From an uncultured euryarchaeote (lineage in GTDB: Archaea; Nanohalarchaeota; Nanosalinia; Nanosalinales; Nanosalinaceae), in assembly GCA_937132175.1 (NCBI GenBank), contig CAKZNU010000047.1, positions 1-5,211 on the forward strand: a stretch of DNA of 5,211 bases, written 5' to 3'. The translations under genes were made by a program, and so were the position numbers. A model generated the notes under the pieces. It did not search any database. It was not told the DNA's origin and saw only the letters and a list, made by a program, of their open reading frames with translations. This document shows, piece after piece, positions 1 to 4,425 of the stretch (the first letter of the stretch is position 1; every line of letters begins with the position of its first letter).

Positions 1-216
1 ACCATGGAAGAGACCAGTATAGACATCAAGGTAGGTAAACGTATACAGGAGAAATCTTTCGGTTCGGTGCTGGAGGTAATGTTCAGGGCGGAGGCTTCGG
101 GAGATGGAAAGCCTCGGGGGTCCTGGGAGGGTGAGGCCAGATGGCTGGATATCGATAAGGCGACGAGCAGAGACTGGAGGTTCGACAGGGACATAGATAG
201 GCTTCTGGAGAAGTAG
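1..216 (+). CDS. Nudix hydrolase, C-terminal part (cut by left window edge)
   Basis: This is the C-terminal end of a probable Nudix (nucleoside-diphosphate-X) hydrolase. The family cleaves nucleoside diphosphate derivatives using a Mg2+-binding helix with the pattern GX5EX7REUXEEXGU. The visible reading frame begins Thr-Met-Glu-Glu-Thr-Ser-Ile-Asp, which fits the last residues of that box (EEXGU, with Ser where Gly is usual). A strand follows (KSFGSVLEVMFRAEA), then the tail GEARWLDIDKATSRDWRFDRDIDRLL, which resembles the usual Nudix C-terminal strand and helix (EARWFD... WRFDRDI). The ATG at position 4 lies inside the box and is not the real start; the reading frame is open to base 1, so the gene begins upstream of the window. 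The stop is TAG at 214-216. The gene lies 47 bases before htpX, which has its own promoter. The substrate cannot be inferred because the N-terminal half is missing. The family call rests on motif memory only. Confidence 0.66.
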   Translation, partial: TMEETSIDIKVGKRIQEKSFGSVLEVMFRAEASGDGKPRGSWEGEARWLDIDKATSRDWRFDRDIDRLLEK

Positions 217-232
217 TTTGGAATACCGTCGG

Positions 233-240
233 TATAAAAT
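233..240 (+). promoter_or_regulatory. TATA box of htpX (leaderless start)
   Basis: TATAAAAT lies in the 47-base gap between the Nudix stop and htpX. Its centre is about 27 bases before the ATG at 264, the normal archaeal distance from TATA box to transcription start. Transcription should therefore begin at or next to the A of the start codon. No Shine-Dalgarno sequence precedes that ATG. The preceding bases are not clearly purine-rich, so no BRE element is called. Confidence 0.7.
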
Positions 241-263
241 ATCTTTACAGACAAGGTCTAACC

Positions 264-1139
264 ATGAACGTAGCAAAGGGAAATGGTTTTGTCTCGACGG
301 CGAAGGTATTCGGGCTTCTGGGCGTAATGACAGGTGTTTTCATCGGAGCAGGAGCTATAATAGGCGGGACCGGAGGCATGGTGATAGGCCTGGGTCTTGC
401 CGCGGTGAGGAACCTCGGGTCTTACTGGTTCTCTGATAAGATAGTCCTGAAGATATATGGAGGTGAGAAGGCTGAGGAAGATTCTTATCCGGAGCTTCAC
501 TCCTCCGTGGAGAAACTTGCGGAAGAAGCAGGCATCCCGAAACCGGACCTCTATATCGCAGATATGGGTGTTCCCAACGCCTTTGCCACAGGCAGAAACC
601 CTGAAAACGGCGTGGTCTGTGTCACTAACTCCCTGATGGATACTCTGGACCACGACGAAGTAGAGGGCGTGATTGCACACGAGCTTGCACATATCAAAAA
701 CAGGGATACACTGACCAACTCCGTCGTTGCAACCCTTGCAGGAGCTATCGGTATGCTGGCAGAGATGGCTTTCTGGGGATCAATGTTCGGAGGCAGGGAA
801 GAAGAGGGCGACATGATCTCGGGCCTGGTACTCATGATTACAGTGCCTCTGATAGCTACCTTGATCAAGACCGCTGTATCCCGTACGATGGAGTACAGGG
901 CTGACTCGGACGCGGTAAAGATCTCAGGGAACGGATCAGCGCTCTCATCTGCCCTGAGAAAGATTGACAGTCAGGCATCCAGAGGGATGAGAGGACGAAC
1001 CTCGAGGGTACAACAGGCTGGGTCAAACCTCTTCATAAAGAATCCTTTCTCCGGCAGTAACCTGACGAGGTTTTTCTCGACTCATCCACCGCTGGAGGAC
1101 AGGATAGAAAACATAGAGAGTACGGGGAAAAAGGCCTGA
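264..1139 (+). CDS. htpX: HtpX-like M48 family zinc metalloprotease, membrane-embedded
   Basis: This is a 291-residue membrane zinc endopeptidase of the M48B (HtpX) family, which takes part in quality control of damaged or misfolded membrane proteins. Hydrophobic segments lie at about residues 15-48 (probably two helices), 151-172 and 184-205. The zinc site is complete: HELAH at 139-143 supplies two His ligands and the catalytic Glu140, and Glu210 in the SRTMEYRAD segment is the expected third ligand. The C-terminal FSTHPPLEDRIENI (271-284) is a hallmark of the family. The NAFATG segment (105-110) before the active site is also typical. The length matches the usual 280-300 residues, so the gene looks intact. 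The ATG at 264 is chosen because the TATA box sits about 27 bases upstream. The gene converges on the nucleotidyltransferase gene with only 20 bases between stops. Its Nudix neighbour offers no clear functional link. Confidence 0.93.
   Translation: MNVAKGNGFVSTAKVFGLLGVMTGVFIGAGAIIGGTGGMVIGLGLAAVRNLGSYWFSDKIVLKIYGGEKAEEDSYPELHSSVEKLAEEAGIPKPDLYIADMGVPNAFATGRNPENGVVCVTNSLMDTLDHDEVEGVIAHELAHIKNRDTLTNSVVATLAGAIGMLAEMAFWGSMFGGREEEGDMISGLVLMITVPLIATLIKTAVSRTMEYRADSDAVKISGNGSALSSALRKIDSQASRGMRGRTSRVQQAGSNLFIKNPFSGSNLTRFFSTHPPLEDRIENIESTGKKA
1128..1132 (-). terminator. Possible U-run terminator for the nucleotidyltransferase gene
   Basis: Read on the minus strand, the bases past the nucleotidyltransferase stop include a run of five T about 28 bases downstream, inside the end of htpX. 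Archaeal transcription often ends at such U-runs without a hairpin. One short run is weak evidence. Confidence 0.25.
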
Positions 1140-1147
1140 AGACGTTG

Positions 1148-1182
1148 CTCCCGGAAACTCTAGATCTGGGAGTGTTCTCCCA
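1148..1182. repeat. CTCCC/GGGAG/CTCCC inverted-repeat cluster at a convergent junction
   Basis: TGGGAG (1167-1172) and CTCCCA (1177-1182) form a perfect 6-bp stem with a TGTT loop. A second CTCCC at 1148-1152 could pair with the same GGGAG instead, so the two hairpins exclude each other. The cluster spans the junction between the htpX and nucleotidyltransferase stop codons and partly encodes the last residues of the latter. No T-run follows on the plus strand, so it is not a classical terminator. It may affect 3' ends or be chance. Confidence 0.4.
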
Positions 1183-2125
1183 CCAGGCCATCGTTTAGAT
1201 CGGTATCCGAGACCTCTGCTGAACGATCAACAATCGTGTTACGTAGCTCAGAGTCCTCTACGCTGGCCTCCGGAAATACCACCGTATCCTCGATAACCGA
1301 GTCCTTTACCTCCGCATCTTGGTGTATCACACAGTTTTTCCTGATCTCGGAGTCTCTTACCTCGCCGTCTATCCTGTTTCCATCGGTGACTACGGCGTTG
1401 GCCCTGAGATAGCCTTCAGGCGTCCCTATGTCGAACCATTCTCCCTCAAAGCTGAAGGCATACATATCCGTCTCCCTGTGAGCCCACTCAATAAGTCTTC
1501 CAGGCTCATCCAAGTACCTCTCCGCCGGTACATCTGTATCCCGGAAATGGTTTTCGTATCTCTGGAAAAGTTCGAGGTCCTGCTGCGGGAAGAAGTACCA
1601 GGCGATCGATCCCAGGGTCGAAGGCGGCTCCTCCGGCTTCTCCTCGAAGCCCCTAATCCGATCTCCATCCACGTCTACCACGCCGAGCTGGCTGGCAACC
1701 TCTTTTTCCTTGACGTCGAAGACTGCGTTACACGGAGAGTCCTTGCTGCGGCAAAACTCCAGGAAATCGGCTCCATCAAAGCTCTGGTAGTTGTCTCCGC
1801 CCACCACCAGCAGGTCATCTTCTATATCCTCTTCGTCCAGCAGGTTGATTATCGCCCCTATGGTGCCGGGTTTTTCCTCCTCGGAGCCCTGGCTCTCAAC
1901 CACTACACGTGCATTGTCATGTCCGTACTCATCCAGATAGCTGCGGAAGTCATCCGCGTACTTCTTGTTCGTGGAGATCAAAACTTCATCGACCTCGTTC
2001 TCAATCTCCTCAACTATGAACTCGATTATAGGTTTTTCACCGAGCGGTAGAAGAGGTTTCGCCCTGTTCCTGGTAATCGGCCACAGACGGGTTGCATGTC
2101 CACCTGCCAGAACAATCGCTTTCAT
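1160..2125 (-). CDS. Sugar-1-phosphate nucleotidyltransferase with C-terminal left-handed beta-helix
   Basis: This enzyme activates a sugar 1-phosphate with an NTP to give an NDP-sugar, a cytosolic step that feeds cell-surface glycan or glycoprotein synthesis. In 321 residues, the signature loop is LAGGHATRLWP at 6-16, with Ala where bacterial RmlA/GalU proteins have Gly (GxGTRL). KPLLPLGEKP follows at 23-32. GGDN (109-112) holds the metal-binding Asp111, FEEKP (160-164) contacts the sugar, and WFDIGTPEGYL (230-240) carries the second metal-binding Asp. Residues from about 250 to the end form short imperfect hexapeptide turns (DSEI, DSVIED, DSELRNTIVD), too few for an obvious acyltransferase active site. 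The start is the ATG at 2125: a TATTTAA element lies about 28 bases upstream, and homologues begin MKA(I/V)VLAGG. In-frame GTG 2143 and ATG 2134 would lie too close to that element. The nucleotide and sugar cannot be read from sequence; glucose-1-phosphate thymidylyl- or uridylyltransferase is likely. The protein is strongly acidic. Confidence 0.9.
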   Translation of the reverse strand: MKAIVLAGGHATRLWPITRNRAKPLLPLGEKPIIEFIVEEIENEVDEVLISTNKKYADDFRSYLDEYGHDNARVVVESQGSEEEKPGTIGAIINLLDEEDIEDDLLVVGGDNYQSFDGADFLEFCRSKDSPCNAVFDVKEKEVASQLGVVDVDGDRIRGFEEKPEEPPSTLGSIAWYFFPQQDLELFQRYENHFRDTDVPAERYLDEPGRLIEWAHRETDMYAFSFEGEWFDIGTPEGYLRANAVVTDGNRIDGEVRDSEIRKNCVIHQDAEVKDSVIEDTVVFPEASVEDSELRNTIVDRSAEVSDTDLNDGLVGEHSQI

Positions 2126-2149
2126 AATACACATGTAATACACAGGGAG

Positions 2150-2157
2150 TTAAATAA
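2150..2157 (-). promoter_or_regulatory. TATA box of the nucleotidyltransferase gene (leaderless start)
   Basis: Read on the minus strand this is TTATTTAA. Its centre is about 28 bases before the ATG whose first base is 2125, so transcription would begin at or one or two bases before that codon. This geometry decides between the three candidate starts of the gene. Confidence 0.6.
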
Positions 2158-2179
2158 CAACTGCAGAACCCGGACGTGT

Positions 2180-2187
2180 TTTATAGG
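2180..2187 (+). promoter_or_regulatory. TATA box of the tRNA-Ser gene
   Basis: TTTATAGG is centred about 29 bases before the first base of the mature tRNA (2212), which fits a transcript starting within a few bases of the tRNA 5' end. It lies back to back with the nucleotidyltransferase TATA element, the two elements being about 30 bases apart centre to centre. Confidence 0.55.
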
Positions 2188-2211
2188 ATTTCCGCGACTC
2201 AAGGTAAACGT

Positions 2212-2300
2212 GCCGGCGTGGCGGAGTCTGGTCGAACGCGGCAGATTCGAGATCTGCTGGCCCATACGCGGCCTCCTCGGTTCAAATCCGAGCGCCGGCG
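2212..2300 (+). tRNA. tRNA-Ser (anticodon CGA)
   Basis: This is a class II (long variable arm) serine tRNA reading UCG codons. The acceptor stem GCCGGCG (2212-2218) pairs perfectly with CGCCGGC (2293-2299). A short 3-bp D stem (GCG/CGC) encloses a loop with the conserved GG. The anticodon stem GCAGA/TCTGC carries the 7-base loop TTCGAGA, placing T33 before anticodon CGA. The variable arm has a GGCC/GGCC stem, and the T arm is CTCGG-TTCAAAT-CCGAG. The discriminator base is G (2300), as expected for archaeal tRNA-Ser. The 3' CCA is not encoded, so it must be added by the CCA-adding enzyme. There is no intron. Confidence 0.95.
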
Positions 2301-2427
2301 ACCCCCTACCTCTATCCTCTCAAGTCGCCATAGACAGGTTTTCGATGCCTCGGGGCTTCAGAAATGTTAAGTACCCGCCTGCAGAAGTCTTTGGCTTCTA
2401 AATAAAATTGATGGAGGTGCTGATAGT
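2301..2427. other. Spacer between tRNA-Ser and the hypothetical gene
   Basis: This 127-base stretch contains no convincing gene. After the tRNA come a pyrimidine-rich segment (about 2301-2322), a short T4 run (2339-2342) that could end the tRNA transcript, and a small inverted repeat (AGAAG and CTTCT at about 2382-2398). Past that is an A/T-rich patch that probably ends the minus-strand gene. Confidence 0.5.
2398..2405 (-). terminator. Probable U-rich terminator of the hypothetical gene
   Basis: Read on the minus strand, TTTTATTT appears 22 bases after the stop codon of the 143-residue hypothetical gene. Just beyond it lies a 5-bp inverted repeat (AGAAG/CTTCT). A U-rich tract this close to a stop codon is typical of archaeal termination. 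The same bases read on the plus strand resemble a TATA element, but no plus-strand gene follows. Confidence 0.4.
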
Positions 2428-2859
2428 TTACTTGCCTCCCTCCGGATACTTCTCCATGATCTCGTGAATTTTTTCCTCTGCGTCTTCTCTGCTTGAGAAC
2501 CCATACTTTGGCAAATCCAGGTTTTCATTAAAGTCTTGTGTTTGCACGGTCCAGAAGCCTGCCTCGTTTTTCACAAGCTTTAGGTCGGCACCTGATCCTG
2601 TATGTGTCCAGATTTTCCTGGAGTTTTTCTTCCATCTGCCGGTTTTCCTCAGGTTTTCAAGGTAGCTGGCGTAGTCCCTGTTTCCCGGTCGGCAGTAAAG
2701 CACGTCATCCGTTTCCTCAGCACGGAAAAGTCTCACCCGGCCTCCGTTCGGGCCTTCCACAAGTACAGAGTCTTTCTCTGTCTCCTGTACGGTAAGCGGC
2801 ATCTTCCTGTCGTTAAAAAGAATCCTGTCGCCTTCCTGGAGATCTCCAAGCTCTTCCAT
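2428..2859 (-). CDS. Conserved-looking hypothetical protein, 143 residues, soluble
   Basis: I cannot assign a function. The protein has no signal peptide and no membrane segment, so it should be cytosolic. Residues 5-48 look like a small beta-barrel: LQEGDRILFNDRKMPLTV, then SVLVEGPNGGRVRLFRAE, alternating strands with Gly turns as in KOW/SH3-like folds. A linking segment contains YCRPGNRDYASYLENLRKTGRWKK (55-78), whose Arg/Lys/Tyr content would suit nucleic acid contact. Residues 80-143 hold WTHTGSGADLKLVKNEAGFWTVQTQ, a beta pattern, and a final helix FSSREDAEEKIHEIMEKYPE. From memory, haloarchaeal genomes encode small uncharacterised proteins with a similar GDR..FNDR...LTV and GNR.YASY pattern; that needs a search. 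The ATG at 2859 is preferred over an in-frame TTG at 2865. There is no Shine-Dalgarno sequence, and the nearest A/T-rich element implies a leader of about 10 bases. The gene diverges from the secreted-protein gene. Confidence 0.72.
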   Translation of the reverse strand: MEELGDLQEGDRILFNDRKMPLTVQETEKDSVLVEGPNGGRVRLFRAEETDDVLYCRPGNRDYASYLENLRKTGRWKKNSRKIWTHTGSGADLKLVKNEAGFWTVQTQDFNENLDLPKYGFSSREDAEEKIHEIMEKYPEGGK

Positions 2860-2893
2860 AGACAAAGTATTCGCCTGTTACCGAACAGCTTGC

Positions 2894-2906
2894 TATATTT
2901 ATTAAA
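2894..2906. promoter_or_regulatory. A/T-rich promoter element between divergent genes
   Basis: TATATTTATTAAA is the only A/T-rich stretch in the 70-base gap between the divergent starts at 2859 (-) and 2930 (+). On the plus strand, TTTATTAAA is centred about 28 bases before the ATG at 2930, giving a leaderless start for the secreted protein. On the minus strand the same tract reads as AATAAATATA and lies 35-45 bases before ATG 2859, which would leave a leader of about 10 bases. One tract may therefore serve both genes. Confidence 0.55.
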
Positions 2907-2929
2907 GGAAGTAAAGACCATTCCGACTC

Positions 2930-3556
2930 ATGAAGAGAACCACATTACTGGCATCGCTTATCGTGTTCGTAGGTATGGCAACGGCTGTAGTTGGAGGACC
3001 CGAAGCACCGGAAAACGGAGTGGCAATAACCTCCTCTACCGGAGGATCTACCAGCGCAGGAGCCTCAGTAACTGAAAACGGAACGGAGTACCGCAAACAG
3101 CTCTCCGTGACAAACGGCTCCTGTATGTCATCGAACGCCTCTAGAGGTCTGGAGTTCGAGACGTCCGATGCATCAGATGAACTGAACACTGTTGAGTTTT
3201 CCGGAACGGTACAGACCGATACTCCGTGCACACAGCTCTCGCTGAATGTAGAGGAGAGCGGAGACCTCTATACGTTAAGTTTTGATAGATCCAGCCCGGA
3301 AGGAGTCTGTGAACAATGCGTCGGAATGAAGAACGTTCAAGGGTCGTTCTCGGCATCAGGCGGATATCAGGTTGAGTTCATGAACGAGAAGGAAACGGTT
3401 TACTCCCACGAGTTCGGAGGGGAAAAAATCGGTAGCGGAGACGGAGAGGAAAACTCCAGCAAAGAGAAGCCTACAGAGGAGCCAGAAGGAGGCTTTGGGT
3501 TCAACGAACTGATGGCTGACATTATCGGGTTTTTCACCGGGCTCGGGCCTCTCTAA
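2930..3556 (+). CDS. Secreted or surface-tethered cysteine-containing protein of unknown function
   Basis: This 208-residue protein begins with a clear Sec signal peptide: MKR, a hydrophobic core at about 5-16, and a possible cleavage site after ATA at 17-19. The exported part is Ser/Thr/Gly-rich and has four N-glycosylation sequons (N50-G-T, N62-G-S, N69-A-S, N175-S-S). It has exactly four cysteines: C65, C100 (DTPCTQL) and the CxxC pair C127/C130 (VCEQCVG). Two disulfides, or a metal or thiol site, are possible. Alternating strands suggest a small beta-sandwich. A charged linker of Glu/Ser/Lys/Pro (about 170-186) leads to a short hydrophobic C-terminus, FNELMADIIGFFTGLGPL, which could tether it to the membrane. 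The spacing TPC...CxxCVG resembles other small exported archaeal proteins I recall, none with a known role. The start is supported by the TATA element about 28 bases upstream. The last 23 bases overlap the convergent regulator gene. Confidence 0.8.
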   Translation: MKRTTLLASLIVFVGMATAVVGGPEAPENGVAITSSTGGSTSAGASVTENGTEYRKQLSVTNGSCMSSNASRGLEFETSDASDELNTVEFSGTVQTDTPCTQLSLNVEESGDLYTLSFDRSSPEGVCEQCVGMKNVQGSFSASGGYQVEFMNEKETVYSHEFGGEKIGSGDGEENSSKEKPTEEPEGGFGFNELMADIIGFFTGLGPL

Positions 3557-4016
3557 GACCGAGTCCGTAGGCCACCAGTCCAAGAGCGCCAATAACCAGT
3601 ACGACTGCGAGACTCGTCATCACAGGGTTACCGGACGGTGCCGATGCCTCGGCAGTCTGAATAGATACTCTGCTTGAGGACTGACCTGGCAGGGATTCGG
3701 TTAATGTATAGAGACCTCCAGAGACCATCGCAAGCGAGGCTACAAGACTGAACCTTACCTTTCGTTTTCTGCCTTCAACTATTGCCTTTGCCTTCGATGT
3801 AAGTCTGTATGTTACTCTTCTGCGTCCCTCTTTCTGATCCTTCTCCACCAGACCTGCGTCTTCGAGAGTGTCCAGATGTCCGGATACGGTGGATTTTGAA
3901 AGATCCATGGTATCGCTGATGTTTGTAGTAGTTGAGTTCCCTTCCTTCATCTCTCCCAGCATTCTAAGTCTTGTGCGGGAGGAAAGAGCCTTAACGGATT
4001 CAATATCAAGGTCCAT
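3534..4016 (-). CDS. Membrane-anchored ArsR-like winged-helix transcriptional regulator
   Basis: Residues 1-80 form an ArsR/MarR-type winged helix. They include ESVKALSSRTRLRMLGEM (helices 1-2), the DNA-reading helix-turn-helix ISDTMDLSKSTVSGHLDTLEDAGLV (33-57) and a basic wing QKEGRRRVTYRLT (61-73). After a basic stretch (EGRKRKVR) come two hydrophobic segments, about 87-106 and 131-153, separated by a Ser/Thr/Ala-rich loop of about 25 residues, and then a basic tail REARAR. The predicted topology places both the DNA-binding domain and the tail in the cytosol, with the loop outside. Such a protein could bind DNA while tethered to the membrane and sense an external or membrane signal; this is inference. 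There is no metal-binding Cys motif. I prefer ATG 4016 because typical family members begin just before this first helix and a TATA-like element lies about 25 bases upstream. ATG 4070 (178 residues) is the alternative, and its start codon would overlap that of the divergent DUF123 gene. Confidence 0.82.
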   Translation of the reverse strand: MDLDIESVKALSSRTRLRMLGEMKEGNSTTTNISDTMDLSKSTVSGHLDTLEDAGLVEKDQKEGRRRVTYRLTSKAKAIVEGRKRKVRFSLVASLAMVSGGLYTLTESLPGQSSSRVSIQTAEASAPSGNPVMTSLAVVLVIGALGLVAYGLGLREARAR

Positions 4017-4036
4017 AGCGAAGTTGAAAGATACAA

Positions 4037-4044
4037 GATTTAAC
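4037..4044. promoter_or_regulatory. Shared TATA-like element between divergent regulator and DUF123 genes
   Basis: GATTTAAC is the most A/T-rich patch between starts 4016 (-) and 4069 (+), and its TTAA core is palindromic. Its centre is about 28 bases before ATG 4069, the leaderless distance, and about 25 bases before ATG 4016 on the other strand. Neither start has a Shine-Dalgarno sequence. The match to a TATA consensus is weaker than for htpX. Confidence 0.45.
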
Positions 4045-4068
4045 AGTGTTTCCAGAGTCTGGTCAATC

Positions 4069-4425
4069 ATGAAAGGTGTCTACATTGTTTTTCTCCGCCT
4101 CGGCGATGAAAGAAGTATAGAGGTCGGAGCCCTCGGAGAGGTCAGGTTTGACGCCGGGGTTTATGCCTATGTAGGTTCTGCCATGACTTCACTGGAGTCA
4201 AGACTTGGAAGACATTTCTCCCATACTGAAAATCCTCACTGGCACATTGATTACCTCTCTTCTGAAGCCGAAGCGATCGGGTTCATGGCCCTGGTGACCG
4301 AAGATTCCTCATGGGAGTGCAGGCTCGCGGAGACGATTCTGGAAAACGCTGAGCCGGTGAAAGATTTTGGCTGCTCAGACTGTAAGTGTGAAAGCCATCT
4401 TGTGAGAGTTCAGTCAACCGGTTGA
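4069..4425 (+). CDS. DUF123/COG1833 (Uri superfamily) GIY-YIG nuclease-like protein
   Basis: This 118-residue protein matches the archaeal DUF123 family (COG1833), classed in the GIY-YIG/Uri endonuclease superfamily; its cellular role is not established. Features in order are VYIVFL (4-9) and VYAYVGSA (31-38), which stand for the GIY and YIG strands. SLESRLGRHF (41-50) holds the expected catalytic Arg region, HWHIDYL (57-63) is the family's most recognisable motif, and WEC (82-84) supplies an acidic residue and a Cys. The C-terminal FGCSDCKCESHL (100-111) has three cysteines and a His that could bind a metal. The usual start is just before the first strand, so ATG 4069 is chosen; the frame is open for 67 more codons upstream, but these run antisense to the regulator gene. 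The TATA-like element about 28 bases upstream supports this start. The 3' end overlaps the convergent acyltransferase gene by 16 bases. The length is normal and the gene looks intact. Confidence 0.9.
   Translation: MKGVYIVFLRLGDERSIEVGALGEVRFDAGVYAYVGSAMTSLESRLGRHFSHTENPHWHIDYLSSEAEAIGFMALVTEDSSWECRLAETILENAEPVKDFGCSDCKCESHLVRVQSTG

Noticed and set aside
258..868. Two minus-strand open frames (258-692 and 551-868)
   Set aside because: Both are antisense to htpX, show no domain pattern and lack promoters.
1319..2050. A 243-residue open frame on the plus strand
   Set aside because: It lies wholly antisense to the nucleotidyltransferase, whose motifs are unmistakable, and its translation has no recognisable domain. 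It is a shadow of codon bias on the other strand.
2096..2401. Plus-strand open frames running through the tRNA
   Set aside because: They span the tRNA-Ser gene and the promoter region; the translation is composed of structural RNA sequence.
2382..2424. Possible C/D-box-like RNA (TTGATGG and CTGA)
   Set aside because: The boxes are imperfect, too close together and lack the internal D' and C' boxes and a terminal stem.
2411..2467. Short plus-strand ORF after a TATA-like A/T patch (about 18 codons)
   Set aside because: It is antisense to the end of the hypothetical gene, and the A/T patch fits better as a U-rich terminator for that gene.
2602..3075. A 157-residue plus-strand open frame
   Set aside because: It runs antisense to the hypothetical gene and then out of frame through the start of the secreted-protein gene, whose signal peptide and promoter are clear.
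3868..4068. N-terminal extension of the DUF123 frame by 67 codons
   Set aside because: This part is antisense to the regulator's winged helix, lies upstream of the predicted transcript start and does not belong to the DUF123 family length.
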